Assembly: GCA_900618425.1 (NCBI GenBank) | Contig: UZAN01039492.1 | Span: 65,628 to 129,627, forward strand | Direction: 5' to 3' | Source of the DNA: Echinostoma caproni | Taxonomy: Eukaryota > Platyhelminthes > Trematoda > Plagiorchiida > Echinostomatidae | Length of the DNA: 64,000 nt | Part shown: in pieces, positions 26,631-39,605 of the stretch | How the letters are laid out: each line of letters starts with the position of its first letter | Numbering within the stretch: position 1 is the stretch's first letter | Made by a program: the position numbers and the translations under genes | Notes under the pieces: model-generated | Databases searched by the model: none | Seen by the model: only the letters and a program-made list of their open reading frames with translations | Told to the model about the DNA's origin: nothing

Positions 26631-27564
26631 GTCAGAGTGTACGGCGTATGGAATTCTCTTCCATTTGATGTGGTGTGTGCTCCTACAGTTGAACTATTCA
26701 ATTAGCATCTTGATTAGGAATTGGGACACTCGAATTTCGATATCCATCATTGAACATGTATATTATTGCTATAATTATTTTCCCTTTGTGAAGTTACTCA
26801 AAATATCTGCAAAAATCCTATAGTGCATAATAAGCATTAGCTTTGTTAAATAGCTCATAATAAAACATTAACTTTGAACTGTGATAAGTTCTAGGGCATT
26901 GTTACCCTTCAAAGGCACAGTAAAGAAAACGTTATTGCGAGAAACGGTCGGAGGTTTACGTTTGTTGGTTATCAAGCGTACATATTGAATAATAAAATAT
27001 TGTGAACAATCATTTGACCGAAGCACGTCATGAATAAAACGTGCCTCGAACTGCAACGTTTCAAAACTGCAAATCGCACGCGTTCCATAAGATAAAAATC
27101 AGATCAGATTGCTTTTGTATTTCAAGGGGACAAAACTACTCAAATGCGTTTACTGAGTAACCCACACTGTTTTGCGGAAAACGCTTCTTAGGGTGGTGCC
27201 ATTGTCTTGCATTGCTAATAGCACATCCAACAGTGGTAGTTGTCTGCCTATCGCTCTACTGTTTACCATTTGATCTCACCCCCTTTGCTACTCTAGCATT
27301 GACCACCGAAAGCCTTATCACATTCGCTTACTCTGCTTGCATCCGTGTGTCACCGTTATAAACTGAACTGCAACAAAACCAATCATATATCTGTATTATG
27401 ATCGCCTGATAAATAAATAAATGAATTGAAATGCAATTTCTTCACGAACACTTCCATATTGTCGTACACATGTGGGTCGGATGATTGTCTGATAAAGTGT
27501 GGTACTTTCAACGACAGTGATTTGGTAGTCCCTTGCTCATTGGTCCCAATCCAAGGTAAAACTT

Positions 27565-27891
27565 ATGCCTACCTTTTGTGTGTTCTGTTGTTTATATAAA
27601 AGTACAATTGAAACCAATAACACCAAAGAGTTTACGATACAACACAAGAAAATTTACAAGCCCTATTTACACCTCCATCCATTGGTGAGGAACGTTGGCT
27701 TTCATTTCTCCTCTGGAAATGTGTATTTGTTCAGCAATGGACAAAGTACCCGTAATCCAAATCGTCCAGCACTGGTGTCGCAAGAAACATCCCCCAAGGG
27801 CATGGCATTTTATTTCGTCCATATACCGCGTAGCCAATCTGTAGTCGGTGAACCTTATTTCTTCAGATTTGAGAACAAACAGAGTCAGTAA
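27565..27891 (+). other. Unassigned 108-residue open frame
   Basis: The frame reads NVGFHFSSGNVYLFSNGQST and FYFVHIPRSQSVVGEPYFFR, followed by a stop. It is slightly GC-richer than its surroundings. No known domain and no convincing splice sites were found. It could be a chance frame or part of an upstream exon. Confidence 0.15.
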
Positions 27892-28463
27892 TTATAATAA
27901 TTATAATATGAGTGAAAACTTGTTTTTTCCCTTTCTGTTCACCAAGGTGTTTCAGCTTAATCTTTGACAGACTAATGCATATTTCCAATGATCTACAGTA
28001 GGTACGTCAATGGCAAATGATTCAAACGGCGTGCTATCCTTCACAAATATCAAAATCAATTCAGATGTTTGCCATTAAATATAAAATACAACAAAAATAC
28101 CTAGTTTTTTCTCAATCACTGATGATAGTTCTATGAAAATGAGGAAAGATTGATTACAGGCAACAATTACCAGTAAGGGTTTTTAATAGTGAAACCGTCT
28201 CTGATTGAGATCTTCACTCCTGTTAGACATCCTGTTACATTGCGAGTTTTTTATGTCCGTTATCGAATTTCGATATCTATCTACTTGCGTCTATCATTCT
28301 GCATTTGAAATGAATGTAAACGTATCAAGACAACTGAAAAAGAGTCGCTACACAATAATTGATCACTGACAGTGACAAAAGTAACCGAAAATGTGCTAAC
28401 ATTTCGTGTCCAGCAGTTCTTGGCAGACCATGGAAAATTTTAAACATCGAATTCAAGTATGTT

Positions 28464-28494
28464 TATATATATATATATATACATATATATACAT
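28464..28494 (+). repeat. (TA)n tract
   Basis: TATATATATATATATATACATATATATACATG, an imperfect alternating AT tract. Confidence 0.9.
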
Positions 28495-31400
28495 GTAGAT
28501 TTAAATATAGACACATGTGTGCGTATACGCATCATTTAGCTTTCGTGATAAAAACAATGCAGTTTGATGAGAACCAAGTGCATCCTTATCATCAAACCAG
28601 TATTTCCTGTGATGCTATTGCATAGCTTTTGATGATAATAATAGCTCTTATTATTATTCTATCTCTATTTTGCAACCATAGTGTCGTAATCGTAGACCAG
28701 TAGTCCAAAACAGAGTAACTGTGACCTCAGTTGGAAAATAAAGACACGTGGCCTACAACCATTGCATTAGTGAATTGATTCCTTTCCAGAGTTATGAGAA
28801 CATATGACTAAAGGCAACGAATTCTCGGGATCCCCAGATTTCCGCAGACCAGTTGTGAACGAAGCGGTATAAAGGGATACATGAAATTGTATCAAGAAAA
28901 CCCGTTTGAACTTGTTAGGACACAAAAGTTATTTTCAAAAGCTCTCTCTTCGGTCAACCTGATCTTAATTATTGGATACTTTGAAGAATTATTTNTTATT
29001 TAAAAATGTAGCTTAAGGCTAATAAGCAGGTAATAAGCTCGTTTACTTTGCATTACAAAATCAAAACTATAAATAGGTATATGCAAATAAAAATACTAAA
29101 CTTCTAGGATCCCGTGGCTCGGGTTTAACCCAAACAGAAGATCTTAATTTTGAGCACCATTCTTATTCTTTCGCTGATATGAAAGCACTAAATGTTTCAG
29201 GCTCACACTATTCACCACGGTGCACACACATCAACAAAGCAACTTTTTGTGACTAAATTTCAATGAAGCGCCTGCTTCAGTCATCGTTTTGTGTTCAGCC
29301 AACTCCATTTTTCCCACAAAGGTCTTGATATAGTGATATTGACCTTGTGGAAACATGTCCCCCCCCTCTCCAAAAAAAGTGAGTCACCGAACTGCCTGCA
29401 ATGGAACACTGGACCCATCATTCCCTTGAGATCATTGAAAGACTCAAGCCAACTTGGTAGGAGCAACTGAGAAAGTAGAAGAGCACAAGTTCATGGTGAT
29501 GAAATGTGCATTGTGAATGGTTTGATGGTTTTTACATTCAATAAAACTACAGTCTGGACAGATGATTCATTCCGAATTGTGTCCCATCGGGTAGATGTCG
29601 TTAAAAGACAATCAAATGTGAAACGGTCAAGTGATTCCGGTTAACTAAATGCAACAAGCGGAAAAATTGTTTGATAAAATCGAATTGGCCTCCAATAAAC
29701 ACAAGAGACAAACAAGAAACTGCGACAAAAATGAGTAAAAGCAAAATTATTTTCACATCATTTTATGTACTGGTTTCGAAACTTAAAGAAACTTTACAGG
29801 TCTACAGCATGAAACAGTTGACCTACTTTGATTTCATCGTAACCATAAACTAGTGGGATAAATAAGTGACATCTTTTTCTGATTCGTTTGCATACTACAG
29901 TCAACGTACGTAATAAACAGATGTTTGTTCGGACAAAACACAAGACCTATGCCACATTTATTTTCGAATGAATCCTCGAAATTTCCCCTCCTTGTTTGTG
30001 AAATCACACAGCAGACCAGGTCAAGAATAGTGGAATAGAGATATGATCCAGATTTGTTCCATAAGGAGGTTTCCAATTGCGTTTGTGTGTGCATATACCC
30101 AAAGCAAACCGTCGACCACCTCTTGACGGTGTTACCTATCTGATTAGATCCACTTACGAGACACATATATCTTCGTACAAAGACGAGAGCGTGAAACAGT
30201 GGGAAGAGGTTGTACTCCCACTCCATCGAATACATCTAATGATATCCTGCTATGCAGTGGGATGACAAATGGATAAAGAAATTCAGCAATCTCCAGGAAC
30301 GCATACCCACAATCACTGAACGAGGGGGAATAACCAATTTGGGCAACCGTCTGAGATACAAAAGGACGTTATTTTTCCACACCGCGGTTTAGATTCGGTC
30401 AATCTCATCATCTAGTCATTCTGTGATAAATACGTTTGGACACACAAGTAAAGCAAGTGATACGATCAACAACTGAGACAGCGGATTGCTCAGTAGAACT
30501 ATGACATCAGGGGTTGGGCCTCGTGAACCATCTCATACGCCCCGGGATTTATTCTATCCTTAATGCGAGAGACGAATTACGAAATGAGCGAACCTTGGCA
30601 AGAATGCCTTATCAACTTTTCAAGTCTAGTAACACAAGCAACCGGAGACCACAAATTGCAAGCAGTTGGTTCGTACACTTCAATTTATTCTCGAGTGCGA
30701 AGAATACCAATAATTGGGGTTTTATTATCATAAAAGTTACAAATAAAATCAGATTAGCTCTGTGAACATCGTTTTGGGTGATTCGAAAGGTACGCTTTGT
30801 GCATAAGTATCATTCGGTTGGGCCCGAACCTAATTCACTTTGCTCATTAAAAAGTGAGACTGCATTTAGTGTGCTTTTGATCTAATTAGTTTTCAGCCTA
30901 ATGAGAAAGACATGATGAATCAATCATTTAATGCGCAGAACTATGCCCTTAGAGTAGGCTGCATTTGTTATATGATCCAATTATTCTTCATTTGTAAACG
31001 AACATGGCGTGCTCTACCTTTTGAATCACGAATTGTTCAATTATGATTAACTGGGGAGATTCTATGCAACGCCAGAGCAAAACACGTTGTTGAACATACG
31101 GTAAGCCGATTGTGTTGAACAACAAGAATTGAACAACAACTTGAAGAGCACAACGTAATCCTAGGAAAAATCACTGATTGAGCAATGATTGGAGGGATGT
31201 TTAGGCAAAAAGCTGCATAACTGACATCCTTTGACATTCCATGAGATAAACCTAGATTGAACGAACTCAGGGGATATTTTTCTATAGACTTTGGCAACTG
31301 TCTACTGTGAGGCGTTTCCTGATCATATGACGTGTCTCCTTTGTGTTTTTCTTGCTTTTATTGATTCCATCAAGATACAAACTAGTATAAACATAAAAGT

Positions 31401-32981
31401 AGCTCACAGTATCGATTTTTGTGAGTTTGGGGATGAAGAGGCAGGGTGCGAACTGATAAGAAAATCAAAATTAGCGCTTTCCTGAACAGAGTGCGTCAGT
31501 TTGGAACTAGAAACTCCGTCATTATTCCCCCTGACAGCAAACCATTACGTAAAGAGAGTTTTAACGCTTAGGTGCTGCACATTTTTTCTTCATGCTGATA
31601 TTGTCTAATGGGTACATAGGGATCGTTCGTGTGAACACCCTACAGTTGATATTACTACATCATTATGGTAGCGTCGTTTATATAGTTGTCCACAGATCTG
31701 AACATTACAAATTGGATACGTGCCTTGTATTGCGCAAGGTGGTGGTATTGTTTGAACTGACCAACGGTTCGTTGTAAGACAACACGTTTCCAACAGAAGG
31801 GAATAAACCGTCTCAATATATACTTGTTGTCAAGCAACATGAGCATCGGGCATCCCAGTGTCGTTTATCTATTTATAACTGAACAGAGTACGTGGATTCT
31901 GAGCTCGGAGAACGACCGTGACTGTTGCTAAAACTGTATACATGCAGCTGTATCATGAGCAGTGAAAAAATATATACCCATTTAAAATCCTCACAATTCA
32001 CACGAAAGCATATTATCCAACTGATATAGTTTATCCTATTATTTTTAAAGGAATAATTCAACGATCTCTTCGTAAATTGTCTTTGATCAAATTAACTTTC
32101 ACCTCTTTCCCGTTTTGAAAGCAAATTTCGGGCTTTTTTAAAACTGATTCTGCTCACCCATCATAAGTACCATACGTTGATACTTGCCTTATCTCTGAGG
32201 AAGTTCGATCCATTTACACCCATAATTAACCACCACAGTTCTAATGAACGTATCGAAGAACAACTTATTACGAATAATCTCGCGGGCATTTATAAAATAC
32301 TGCTCTCTTAGTACAGTACATTAGTAAACCATATATTTACTCCAACCTCAATATTCCCTTTTTCAAATCTGGCAACTCAGAATGCCGAAAACGTTCATGT
32401 AGTCAGATCGATATGCACAACCAAATCAGTGACGAGAAAATTCTAGCAGGTACCCAGTGTTTGGGCGATTGAAGCTAAATTATATCACTGTTAATTTCAG
32501 TCTATCTATTGATAACTTGGTAAATACCAGTCAGTATGGTAGTTTGAAACTATGAGTCGTATCACCCTGCATCCTCTTGCGTAGTATACTTTGCTCGTTG
32601 AGCTCAAATGAGATCGTCCAATGAGAACCGCATTCTGGAATAAAAAATCTATTCATTCATTTGGCTTCGTAGGGAAACTTATACAAGTCATCGATTCATG
32701 TGCACTGCAAACCTAACTTCTGATACTAATCAAGCTTTCTCTTTAAGCTGCTCCACCCCCCCCTATCCCGTCACTCTCAACGGGAATGTGTGTAGTGGTT
32801 TTTTGCCAACCAATCCAGAGAACAAAGAAGGGTTATTGAAGTATCGCAGTTTGTGGATGCGTGTGTGCGCTCGCGCGTTTGTGAGTGCGTGCATGTTTGC
32901 GTGTTGATAATTGCAAATGATCTATGTGTCTCTGTTTTCGCAAAGGGAAACAGGTTAATCGGACCCGAGCAACCAGTGCAC

Positions 32982-32996
32982 GAGAGAGAGAGAGAG
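32982..32996 (+). repeat. (GA)7 tract
   Basis: GAGAGAGAGAGAGA within a G-rich stretch (32850-33030) that also has GTGTGTGCGC-like purine/pyrimidine alternation near 32862. Confidence 0.85.
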
Positions 32997-33082
32997 CGTA
33001 ATGAGGTTGACTTTGGTGTGCATAGGAGAAGGAGCAAGGGAAATTTCAGATTTACGCAATACTTTCTTTGCTAGTATTCATA

Positions 33083-33135
33083 TTGGCGGACCCCGGGATC
33101 CGGAGGCCGTCAGTCACTCAGCTGAACCAACTGGC
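33083..33135 (-). repeat. Possible tRNA-like repeat head
   Basis: The minus strand reads GCCAGTTGGTTCAGCTGAGTG and then GGATCCCGGGGTCCGCC. It resembles the start of the sequence at 63625-63704 and is much more GC-rich than its flanks. No tail or clear boundary was found. Confidence 0.28.
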
Positions 33136-33331
33136 CTTCTGCTCATTTGTCAGTGTCACTAAATGATTTACGCACGTGGGCATATCCAGCGGTAAAACGA
33201 ATGGCCTGATACGGTTCTCCAAATCCCAGTTGCGTGCGTCCTTTCCCCTCGGTGGTGCTTTTTATACGGGAATCCGAAATTGATGTGAGTGAGTGGTTAA
33301 TCTTATTTTTCGCTTGAGCGATGGTTCACTC

Positions 33332-33345
33332 ACTCTCTCTCTCTC
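33332..33345 (+). repeat. (CT)n tract
   Basis: ACTCTCTCTCTCTC, complementary to the GA tract 340 bp upstream. Confidence 0.85.
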
Positions 33346-35141
33346 GAGTTCAGACAGAGAAAGTAAATGTGACCAAAATTTGGAGCATACAGCTTCATTT
33401 CTGTCTCACAATTTGACTAACTTACCAGTTACACATAGTCACAAATGAATATTGCAAGGTGTGTACGAGAATCTCCCAGAAGCAGAAAAATTAAGGCCAG
33501 GGGTGGGTTCGCCGGAGGGTAAGGAATAATGGAAGTGAGGGAGTCAGTGAACACGGTTAGCTAAGAGGCATCGATAGGACAAGTACGGTCATCTATTTGG
33601 ACATTAGTACTTATTGTCCACAGCGCCAAAAATGTATACATAATTAATGCAAAAATACTTGACCACTACACAAGCTCACCTTTGACATTTGTCAATAGGC
33701 AATGCAACCAATGGAGGCAGATTTCTCTCGGACTGCTCATCTACAGCTGGTTGATAATCTGCGTGTACAAAACTAAATCATAAATAAGTTTACTGGAATA
33801 TATGCTGGTCCTTATTGGTTTTTAATCGTCATTCGTATAAAAATAGTGCCAGAACGCACTGCTGAACAGCTATAAAAGAATCACATTGTCGAGAGTCCAC
33901 GATATCTGATTATTTTCCAGGCTATTAAAGGTTTTTAGAAACACAATTAATAATATCACACAAGCAGTTCCATATTAATCTGCTTGACAGGGTTTAATTT
34001 AATTTATCTATCATATGCTCGGATGATAGACAACGCTCTTGATTGGTTTGCGTCAGCACATACCACTTGGAAAAGAATCCATCCACCCAACGAAAGGCCG
34101 AAACCCAACACGTCGTACTAATTTTTGTAATGGTGTATACGATCGTTCCATACCTGATTCTATGTTAACCATTCTGGGAGTTTTTGATGTTTGAAACTTA
34201 AAACCAGTGCAACAGTTTCATCCTCCGCTTATTAGCTGTTCTGATGACAACGGTTGTTATCACCTCATAAGTTCTTTTTCATTATTCCCTCGATTTAGAT
34301 TCACAAATTTGTGAAACTATATCTCTAATCAAATTATTCATTCACATGTAAATGTATTCGCTTCAGCAAATCTTAGACAATCGGCTCATTTATTAGGAGT
34401 CCCTCTTGTATTTTGAATACTTTTTTTAGAGTGACACATATCTAAACCTGCTCGCTCTCTCGTCCCTTCTTATGGATTTTAGGAGGATAAATGTAAAAGA
34501 TTAAGATCACTATCTATCTATTCAGATATATATATACTCGGTTTGGAATGAAGCCGGTTTCCTTAGATTGAAGTCATATACTTAATTCTGATAAATAAAT
34601 TTGGAACGAGAAAAACACTTATTTACATAACCATATTGCACACAAATCCATCTCTATCTCAATACAAACTTCTTATCTGCATTTGATTAAATTTAGTGAA
34701 TAATTACTAATCCCATCTGATGAATTTGTGTGATCCTCCCAAAAAGTCTTTTTTCATTCCGTTAGTCTCTCATTTTAGAAGACTGTTCTCCTAATAATTT
34801 CGTTTCCATGAATCCTATTCTTTTAAATTTGGATTTAGGGGCTTTGTGGATACATATATCTTTTGCTGAGATCAGGAAGTTTGAATGATTCTACCTATTA
34901 ATTTGACGATGGAAAACAAAGACTGACTATCATAAATTACTAAAGCAACAATGCTTTGGTCAAGCCCGAATTAATTCAGGAAAACTTTGTGGGAATCGAA
35001 TGCGTCAAATTGACCAGAAATAAGTAGAAGTAAAACAATAAATCGGCAATTAACCTGAAATATAGTACTACTGTGCAATCAGCATTCTAATCTATTCGTT
35101 CTCAACGTGAATCGACCAACTTCTGGTCAGAATGACTGCAG

Positions 35142-35263
35142 GTTTCCTTGGCACAGAACCAACGAGGGGATCCATGTTCAGCTGGGAAGCGCGCATTTCG
35201 TGCAGTGGACCGTGATTCCAATCTTATTTCTTTGGAACGGACTAGAGTTGAAAAATGTGTCAG
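35142..35263 (+). CDS. Candidate upstream exon of the UNC5-like gene
   Basis: A 122-nt block is bounded by GACTGCAG and CAG|GTAATA and is more GC-rich than its surroundings. Two of its three frames are open. Read from phase 0 it gives VSLAQNQRGDPCSAG... and ends in phase 2, which fits the microexon at 37111-37154. Read from phase 2 it contains the hydrophobic run VIPILFLW and ends in phase 1, which would join directly to the Ig1 exon and could be part of a signal peptide. No start codon is present in either reading. The splice borders and the phase match are seen. That it is an exon at all, and which frame is used, is inference. Confidence 0.3.
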
Positions 35264-37110
35264 GTAATACTATATTAGTCTTACTATAGTTTAACAATAG
35301 TAACTGAGAGTTCATCTGTCTCTTTTTGGGGGGGGGCGGGTGAAATGGGCATACGAAGAGAGATGACTGTTCGAAGCACTCAAGGAATAAGTAATATATA
35401 TTCAATTTATTACAGTAAATGAGCAATGGTAAGCCTTGCTATTGAGAAAAAATAGCAAGTGATATATCCTTACCTTCTGACTCAGTGGCGTTTTCACCAC
35501 AAAAGTATCAGTTATGAGAGGGTAATTGGTTTTACCGAATTTGCTTGATTCGTTCCGCAGTGATTTGATTTATTTCGGTTACATAAAATGATGGAAGAAT
35601 CTTTTACACATGCGTTTGGTTTGCAAATATGGTGAGGTCGATCTGCTTAAGGATAAGTAGAAAATTTGAGCAGCGAATTAATGCTCGAAAACCCAAACTA
35701 CGAGACAATGGGTTGATAGTTTCGAACATGACTGCCAGAATAGGAAAAGCAAACAGCCAAACTTTGCATAATGTTCGGCAAAAGGATGTCAGAATTATTT
35801 AGATTTCAGAGATACAAATCCTCGGCTTCAACCATCCCAACTTTTTTGTTCCAATAGTTTATCTTTTACATCCTCGTTAATTCATTAAGTTTCCTTGATT
35901 CTTTAACTGCTGCTTAAGAAAGTGTGTTTACCATCTTCCTTGGGATGATCCTACTGGTAAATCAATGTTCCGAATGGAAAGATTTTGTTTACATGATTCG
36001 ATAATCATAGCGCGATTCCTCACACCGGACTGAGAGAAAAATGCCTATCTCTGATTGAAAGAAATTTGAAAATATTAAAGTATGTAATTAATAAGTTGTT
36101 TGAAAATATCAAGAGAACGATTCACGGAAGTATTTTAGGCCACCCAATTGGAATCTCTTCTTCTTGAATGTCCGTTCTTTTTATGTAGAATTAATCAATC
36201 AGCTTGTAGCACAATCAGTAATTGCAAATCATCATCGTTTATACGAAGATCATTTTCTTTCCACTTTCCGCTTCCTTTCGATTTTATCGTTTGCCTAAAA
36301 ACACAAGTCGGATTCACCAGCAAATCATATCATCTTTGACAGTCACTGAAGATGATTCCCTCATTTGAGTTTTACATCACTGTTATATTTATGGTTTTGA
36401 GTACTTCGGAAAACAGACAGGAAAACGAACAAATAAAAGCCACAATCAGTTGAAATAATCATAATTTTTTTGAACTTGAGGGCTGTCCATAAAACGGAAC
36501 AACGGAATTCGGGACGCATTTTGATTTTTCACGACGCTCTTCTCCACAGTGTCCTGCTGAACGATTTCACAATTGTTAATCGAATCGCTCAATCTCATCT
36601 ACTTGCACCATGTACAAATCTACGCAAGCAGTTTACATCACATCGTTGCCCGAAAGAATATCTGTCGAGCTGATACACGCGGAATAGAAATGAATTGATC
36701 AACCCACAAAGCCAGATGGTCGACCCTAAATTCTGTTCACAGTAAAACCAAAATGAGTTGCGAAATTAATTGATCTTCAAAAAATGTCACGAGATACCTA
36801 AACATTTCCAGCGAGAACTGAACACGATCACATGTTATTTATTACCTGTTAAAATTTCAAACGTTTATTAGCCGCAGTCACTAAAGCTAAGGGTGCTGTT
36901 ATAGATCCAAATGGATTATTCTTTCATTCCCGACCTTCTTTCATTTTTTTTTTGTTTATTCTTTTATAGACCTTTGGCTTAAATGTCAGAAAACGGTGGT
37001 TGAATCGGAGGACGTTGGATACATCTGAATATCCACTCATTTGGTTGCATTGTACCAATTCAATTTACTCCAATGCGATTTGTCATACTGGTTCCATTCT
37101 TTTTGTGCAG

Positions 37111-37154
37111 TGTGGATGTGGTCATTGTATCGGAGGGTCCTGGGGATAAACTTG
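37111..37154 (+). CDS. Candidate 44-nt microexon before UNC5 Ig1
   Basis: A pyrimidine-rich acceptor (CCATTCTTTTTGTGCAG) is followed 44 nt later by a donor (CTTG|GTATGT). In the frame that leaves one base for the Ig1 exon the peptide is VDVVIVSEGPGDKL, and the join reads KL-GLPAFIKEP. The frame through the 35142-35263 block (phase 0 reading) enters it in phase. Another frame is also open here, and the segment is short enough to arise by chance. It is reported because splice sites and phases agree with the neighbouring exon. Confidence 0.27.
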
Positions 37155-38435
37155 GTATGTCATAAAAGAGGTTTAGTTTATTTCAACGAAAACATTTTGT
37201 TTCATCCCTACATTTTTTGCTGATACCTATGACAAAGCATTATTTTCTTTTTGTGTTTGCCTAGGTAAAACAGTGACTGTTTCAGGATTTGCTCAAGAAC
37301 CGTTTTTACTAGGGCATATCTTTTATAAGGCAGAATTGAGATTTAACCCTTGAGACTGCGGATTGAAAGATTTGCTCACGAAATTTGAAACCATACCAGT
37401 CGTGTAAGTTGTAATGTTAGGAATTTGTAGTAACAAACTTTGGCTTGATCCATGTTGACAGTCTTGTGTTTAGCATTTTGACCGTTTTGCATTGTTAGTA
37501 AATGAATTACGCGATGAATGCCAGATTCAGTTGCTATGAGACTACTGACTTCAAATTATCAACTTTAACCCACATATGCATTTTATTAACTCGGTTATTT
37601 GAACAACAGATGTCCAATTCCTGTCAATGATGATCGATGATGTCAAGTGATGGCATATGATATGGAACCATCAAGTGCAAGGAATCTATTGGAACGATAC
37701 ATAAACTGAATTTCTAGGCTTTGCTTTTTTTACAGCTTCGCTGCTTATAATCATTTTCTACCTCAAAACCGCAGTGACTTAGCAATACGGATGTCGTGTA
37801 TTCTCTTACCTTTCATGCATAACAGAAACGTCTACTGTCCCAATATTTGCCACGGTCAGAAAGTACAACTCATTCTGGTTGATGTGTTTTTATTCATTTC
37901 CTGGTGTGAAAGGAGAAACTTGAATTCCATACGACATAATTGCTTCTGGAAGATTGGGAGGTAGGTTTGAATGTATGAAAAATATTCCGCTAGCTGGGAA
38001 CTGAAAAACAGATGACTGCATTTCGCAAGGAAGGATACTTACTGTGCAATCTGCAATGTCTTTACCAAAACACTGAACTTAACAGAAACACTGAAATAAC
38101 GTTTTTATATTTACACGTATCCGATTTTTTTGTTTTGTATGTTTCATTTAATGTTGATTGGTTACTTAGTTGGCTGGATGACCAGTATGTCATGTAACAA
38201 CTTGCTTTCAACTGAAACTCTGAATGTGGACCCGAATTTGTTGAGACCGTTGAAAGTTTGGTTTACTCGTATACATTTAAAAATTATGGATATTTCATTT
38301 ACCGTTGTATTTACTTTATAAATTGCACTACTGTTGCATATCATAGACAATGTGTACACGATAATCAACAGATCAATGGGAATTCAATGGCATTGCCCGG
38401 CATTAACCATCAATCTTTGCCTTTCTTTCCTTCAG

Positions 38436-38852
38436 GTTTACCAGCATTTATCAAGGAACCTCCATCAGTGGTCTATTACAAGCTAGCTGATGAGAAATCC
38501 GGCACAAATGAGCTGCCTAATTCTTTTGAATTGAAAGCAGTGGTATATCCCTCAAATGCGACTGTTACAATAGCCACCGCCCATCCAGATGATCCAGAAA
38601 ACTACCTCTTCTTGCCAATCCTCCGCACCTCGACCCACATTGATCGAATCTCTTCCGCCGTCTCGTTCCGTCAGCCATATGCAATCCTGCACTCGTCATC
38701 CTCAGTCATTCTTAAACAGTCGGATCAGACATATGATACGGTGACTTGGAAGGCCACAGTGTGCAATCTCCCACCGAATTCTGTGCTACATCTTTTAGCT
38801 TCCACATCATCCGGTACCACTCGCAGTAGACCAACCAAACTCATTCAAATAG
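38436..38852 (+). CDS. unc5: UNC5-like netrin receptor, exon encoding Ig domain 1
   Basis: Internal exon of 417 nt. It has a pyrimidine-rich acceptor (TTTCTTTCCTTCAG) and a donor reading ATAG|GTCAGT. It starts and ends in phase 1, as extracellular Ig exons usually do. The peptide opens with LPAFIKEPPSVVYY and closes with STSSGTTRSRPTKLIQI. In UNC5 receptors Ig1 opens with an LPxFxxEP..AY motif and ends with SSAGTTKSR followed by a beta strand, so both borders agree. UNC5 is a type I membrane receptor for netrin in axon and cell guidance. An NAT glycosylation sequon is present. The exon has only one cysteine (in ATVCNL). The two canonical Ig cysteine positions appear to be leucine (in FELKA and HLLAS), which is unusual. 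The open frame runs upstream to 38258 without splice support, so the acceptor is preferred. The domain call is my recognition, not a search result. Another guidance receptor with a related Ig is possible but less likely. Confidence 0.8.
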
Positions 38853-39369
38853 GTCAGTTCTAAAACGATTATCAGATGTTTTTTGAACTGATTCGTTTCC
38901 AACGTCTGTGAACATATCCTTCTGATACGGGAAGATAACACATTTGGTGATAAAAAAGATTCAGTTCTTTACTTAATTTAAAAACCACCGCTCATGCTAT
39001 TTGAAATAACCTGAAACATTTCGAAAAAAATTTATCTCGTGCAGTTCATTACGCAGTTTATATTGAAATTTCATCGAATACTATTTAGCAGTCACTTCCA
39101 TTCGAGTTAACCGACCTGCATTTATTTCATGTAAATTCTTTCTTTCTAATCGTGTAGATAAAAACCTTTAAAATTGTGAGAACTTATTGTCCAGGGGTAA
39201 AAGGTGTAACCCGGTTCTTATAACTCCGCAATAAATGTTAGATCAAGGAAATCCACTGGATAAATGGCAGCAAATAAATTTGCAGGATATAAAAATTCCA
39301 GGGGGGAAGGTAAATAAAACAAAAACGCACACTCAAACAGACTGATGTTAGTTCTCCAATGTCGATTTT

Positions 39370-39605
39370 TGACTGCCGGACTAGAGTGCGTTGTTCGCAG
39401 TACAAGATATTCTGTGAATCCAAATTCCGATTGAAACTAGATAAGCGTGCGAAACGGCGCAGACACCACGAGTAAATGAACGAGTGAGCAAGTGACAGAA
39501 AAACAGAAACAGACAGACATATGAGGTAAAATAGCCAAGTGGAACAGAATCGAAGAATTTGTGGCCTGACAATCACCGACCCGGGATTGACATCGTGCAA
39601 TATTT
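39370..39605 (-). repeat. Possible CT-rich dispersed repeat
   Basis: On the minus strand a B-box-like GTCAATCCCGGGTCGG is followed by GGCCACAAATTCTTCGATTC and a long pyrimidine-rich stretch with repeated CTGTCTGTTTCTG units. The long minus-strand frames here follow from this skewed composition. It lies in the first UNC5 intron seen. Confidence 0.3.

Larger units (their letters stand above)
24080..26760 (+). mobile_element. CR1/Jockey-type non-LTR retrotransposon, decayed (copy A)
   Basis: The order of motifs is that of a LINE ORF2. An apurinic-type endonuclease segment holds TETWLTIDILDS and RGGGVLLYRQNNL near 24190-24310. A middle linker follows (24.6-25.35 kb). The reverse-transcriptase domain runs from about 25430, with HGFRHKRSCTTNLL, YLDFSKAFNRLNHQILL and ISQGSELGP between 25640 and 25940. 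A C-terminal region holds SPHTEYTVQVWNPWL and LERPQRLTTKSV near 26340-26430, RGHPLKV near 26555 and WNSLPFDVVCAPTVELF near 26650-26700. These match the CR1/Perere-like group of animal LINEs. The copy is dead: many stops and frameshifts, a 10-base C run at 25483-25492 that breaks the frame, and a polymerase box reading FEDN instead of F/YxDD. The 5' and 3' ends are approximate. The longest intact piece is 25554-25949. Confidence 0.88.
26761..35141. other. No gene recognised apart from listed repeats
   Basis: AT-rich, with scattered short frames. 27230-27430 ends in GATAAATAAATAAATGAATTG and could be the 3' end of an unrecognised retroelement. Frames at 29834-30235 (-) and 30077-30265 (+) overlap antisense and have no motif. 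The 33.4-35.1 kb part is featureless. Confidence 0.45.

Noticed and set aside
29834..30265. Overlapping frames of 133 (-) and 62 (+) residues
   Set aside because: They have no recognised motif, no splice support and are antisense to one another.
38258..38435. Upstream extension of the Ig1 frame
   Set aside because: It precedes a good acceptor, is AT-rich and has no domain character. It is taken as intron.
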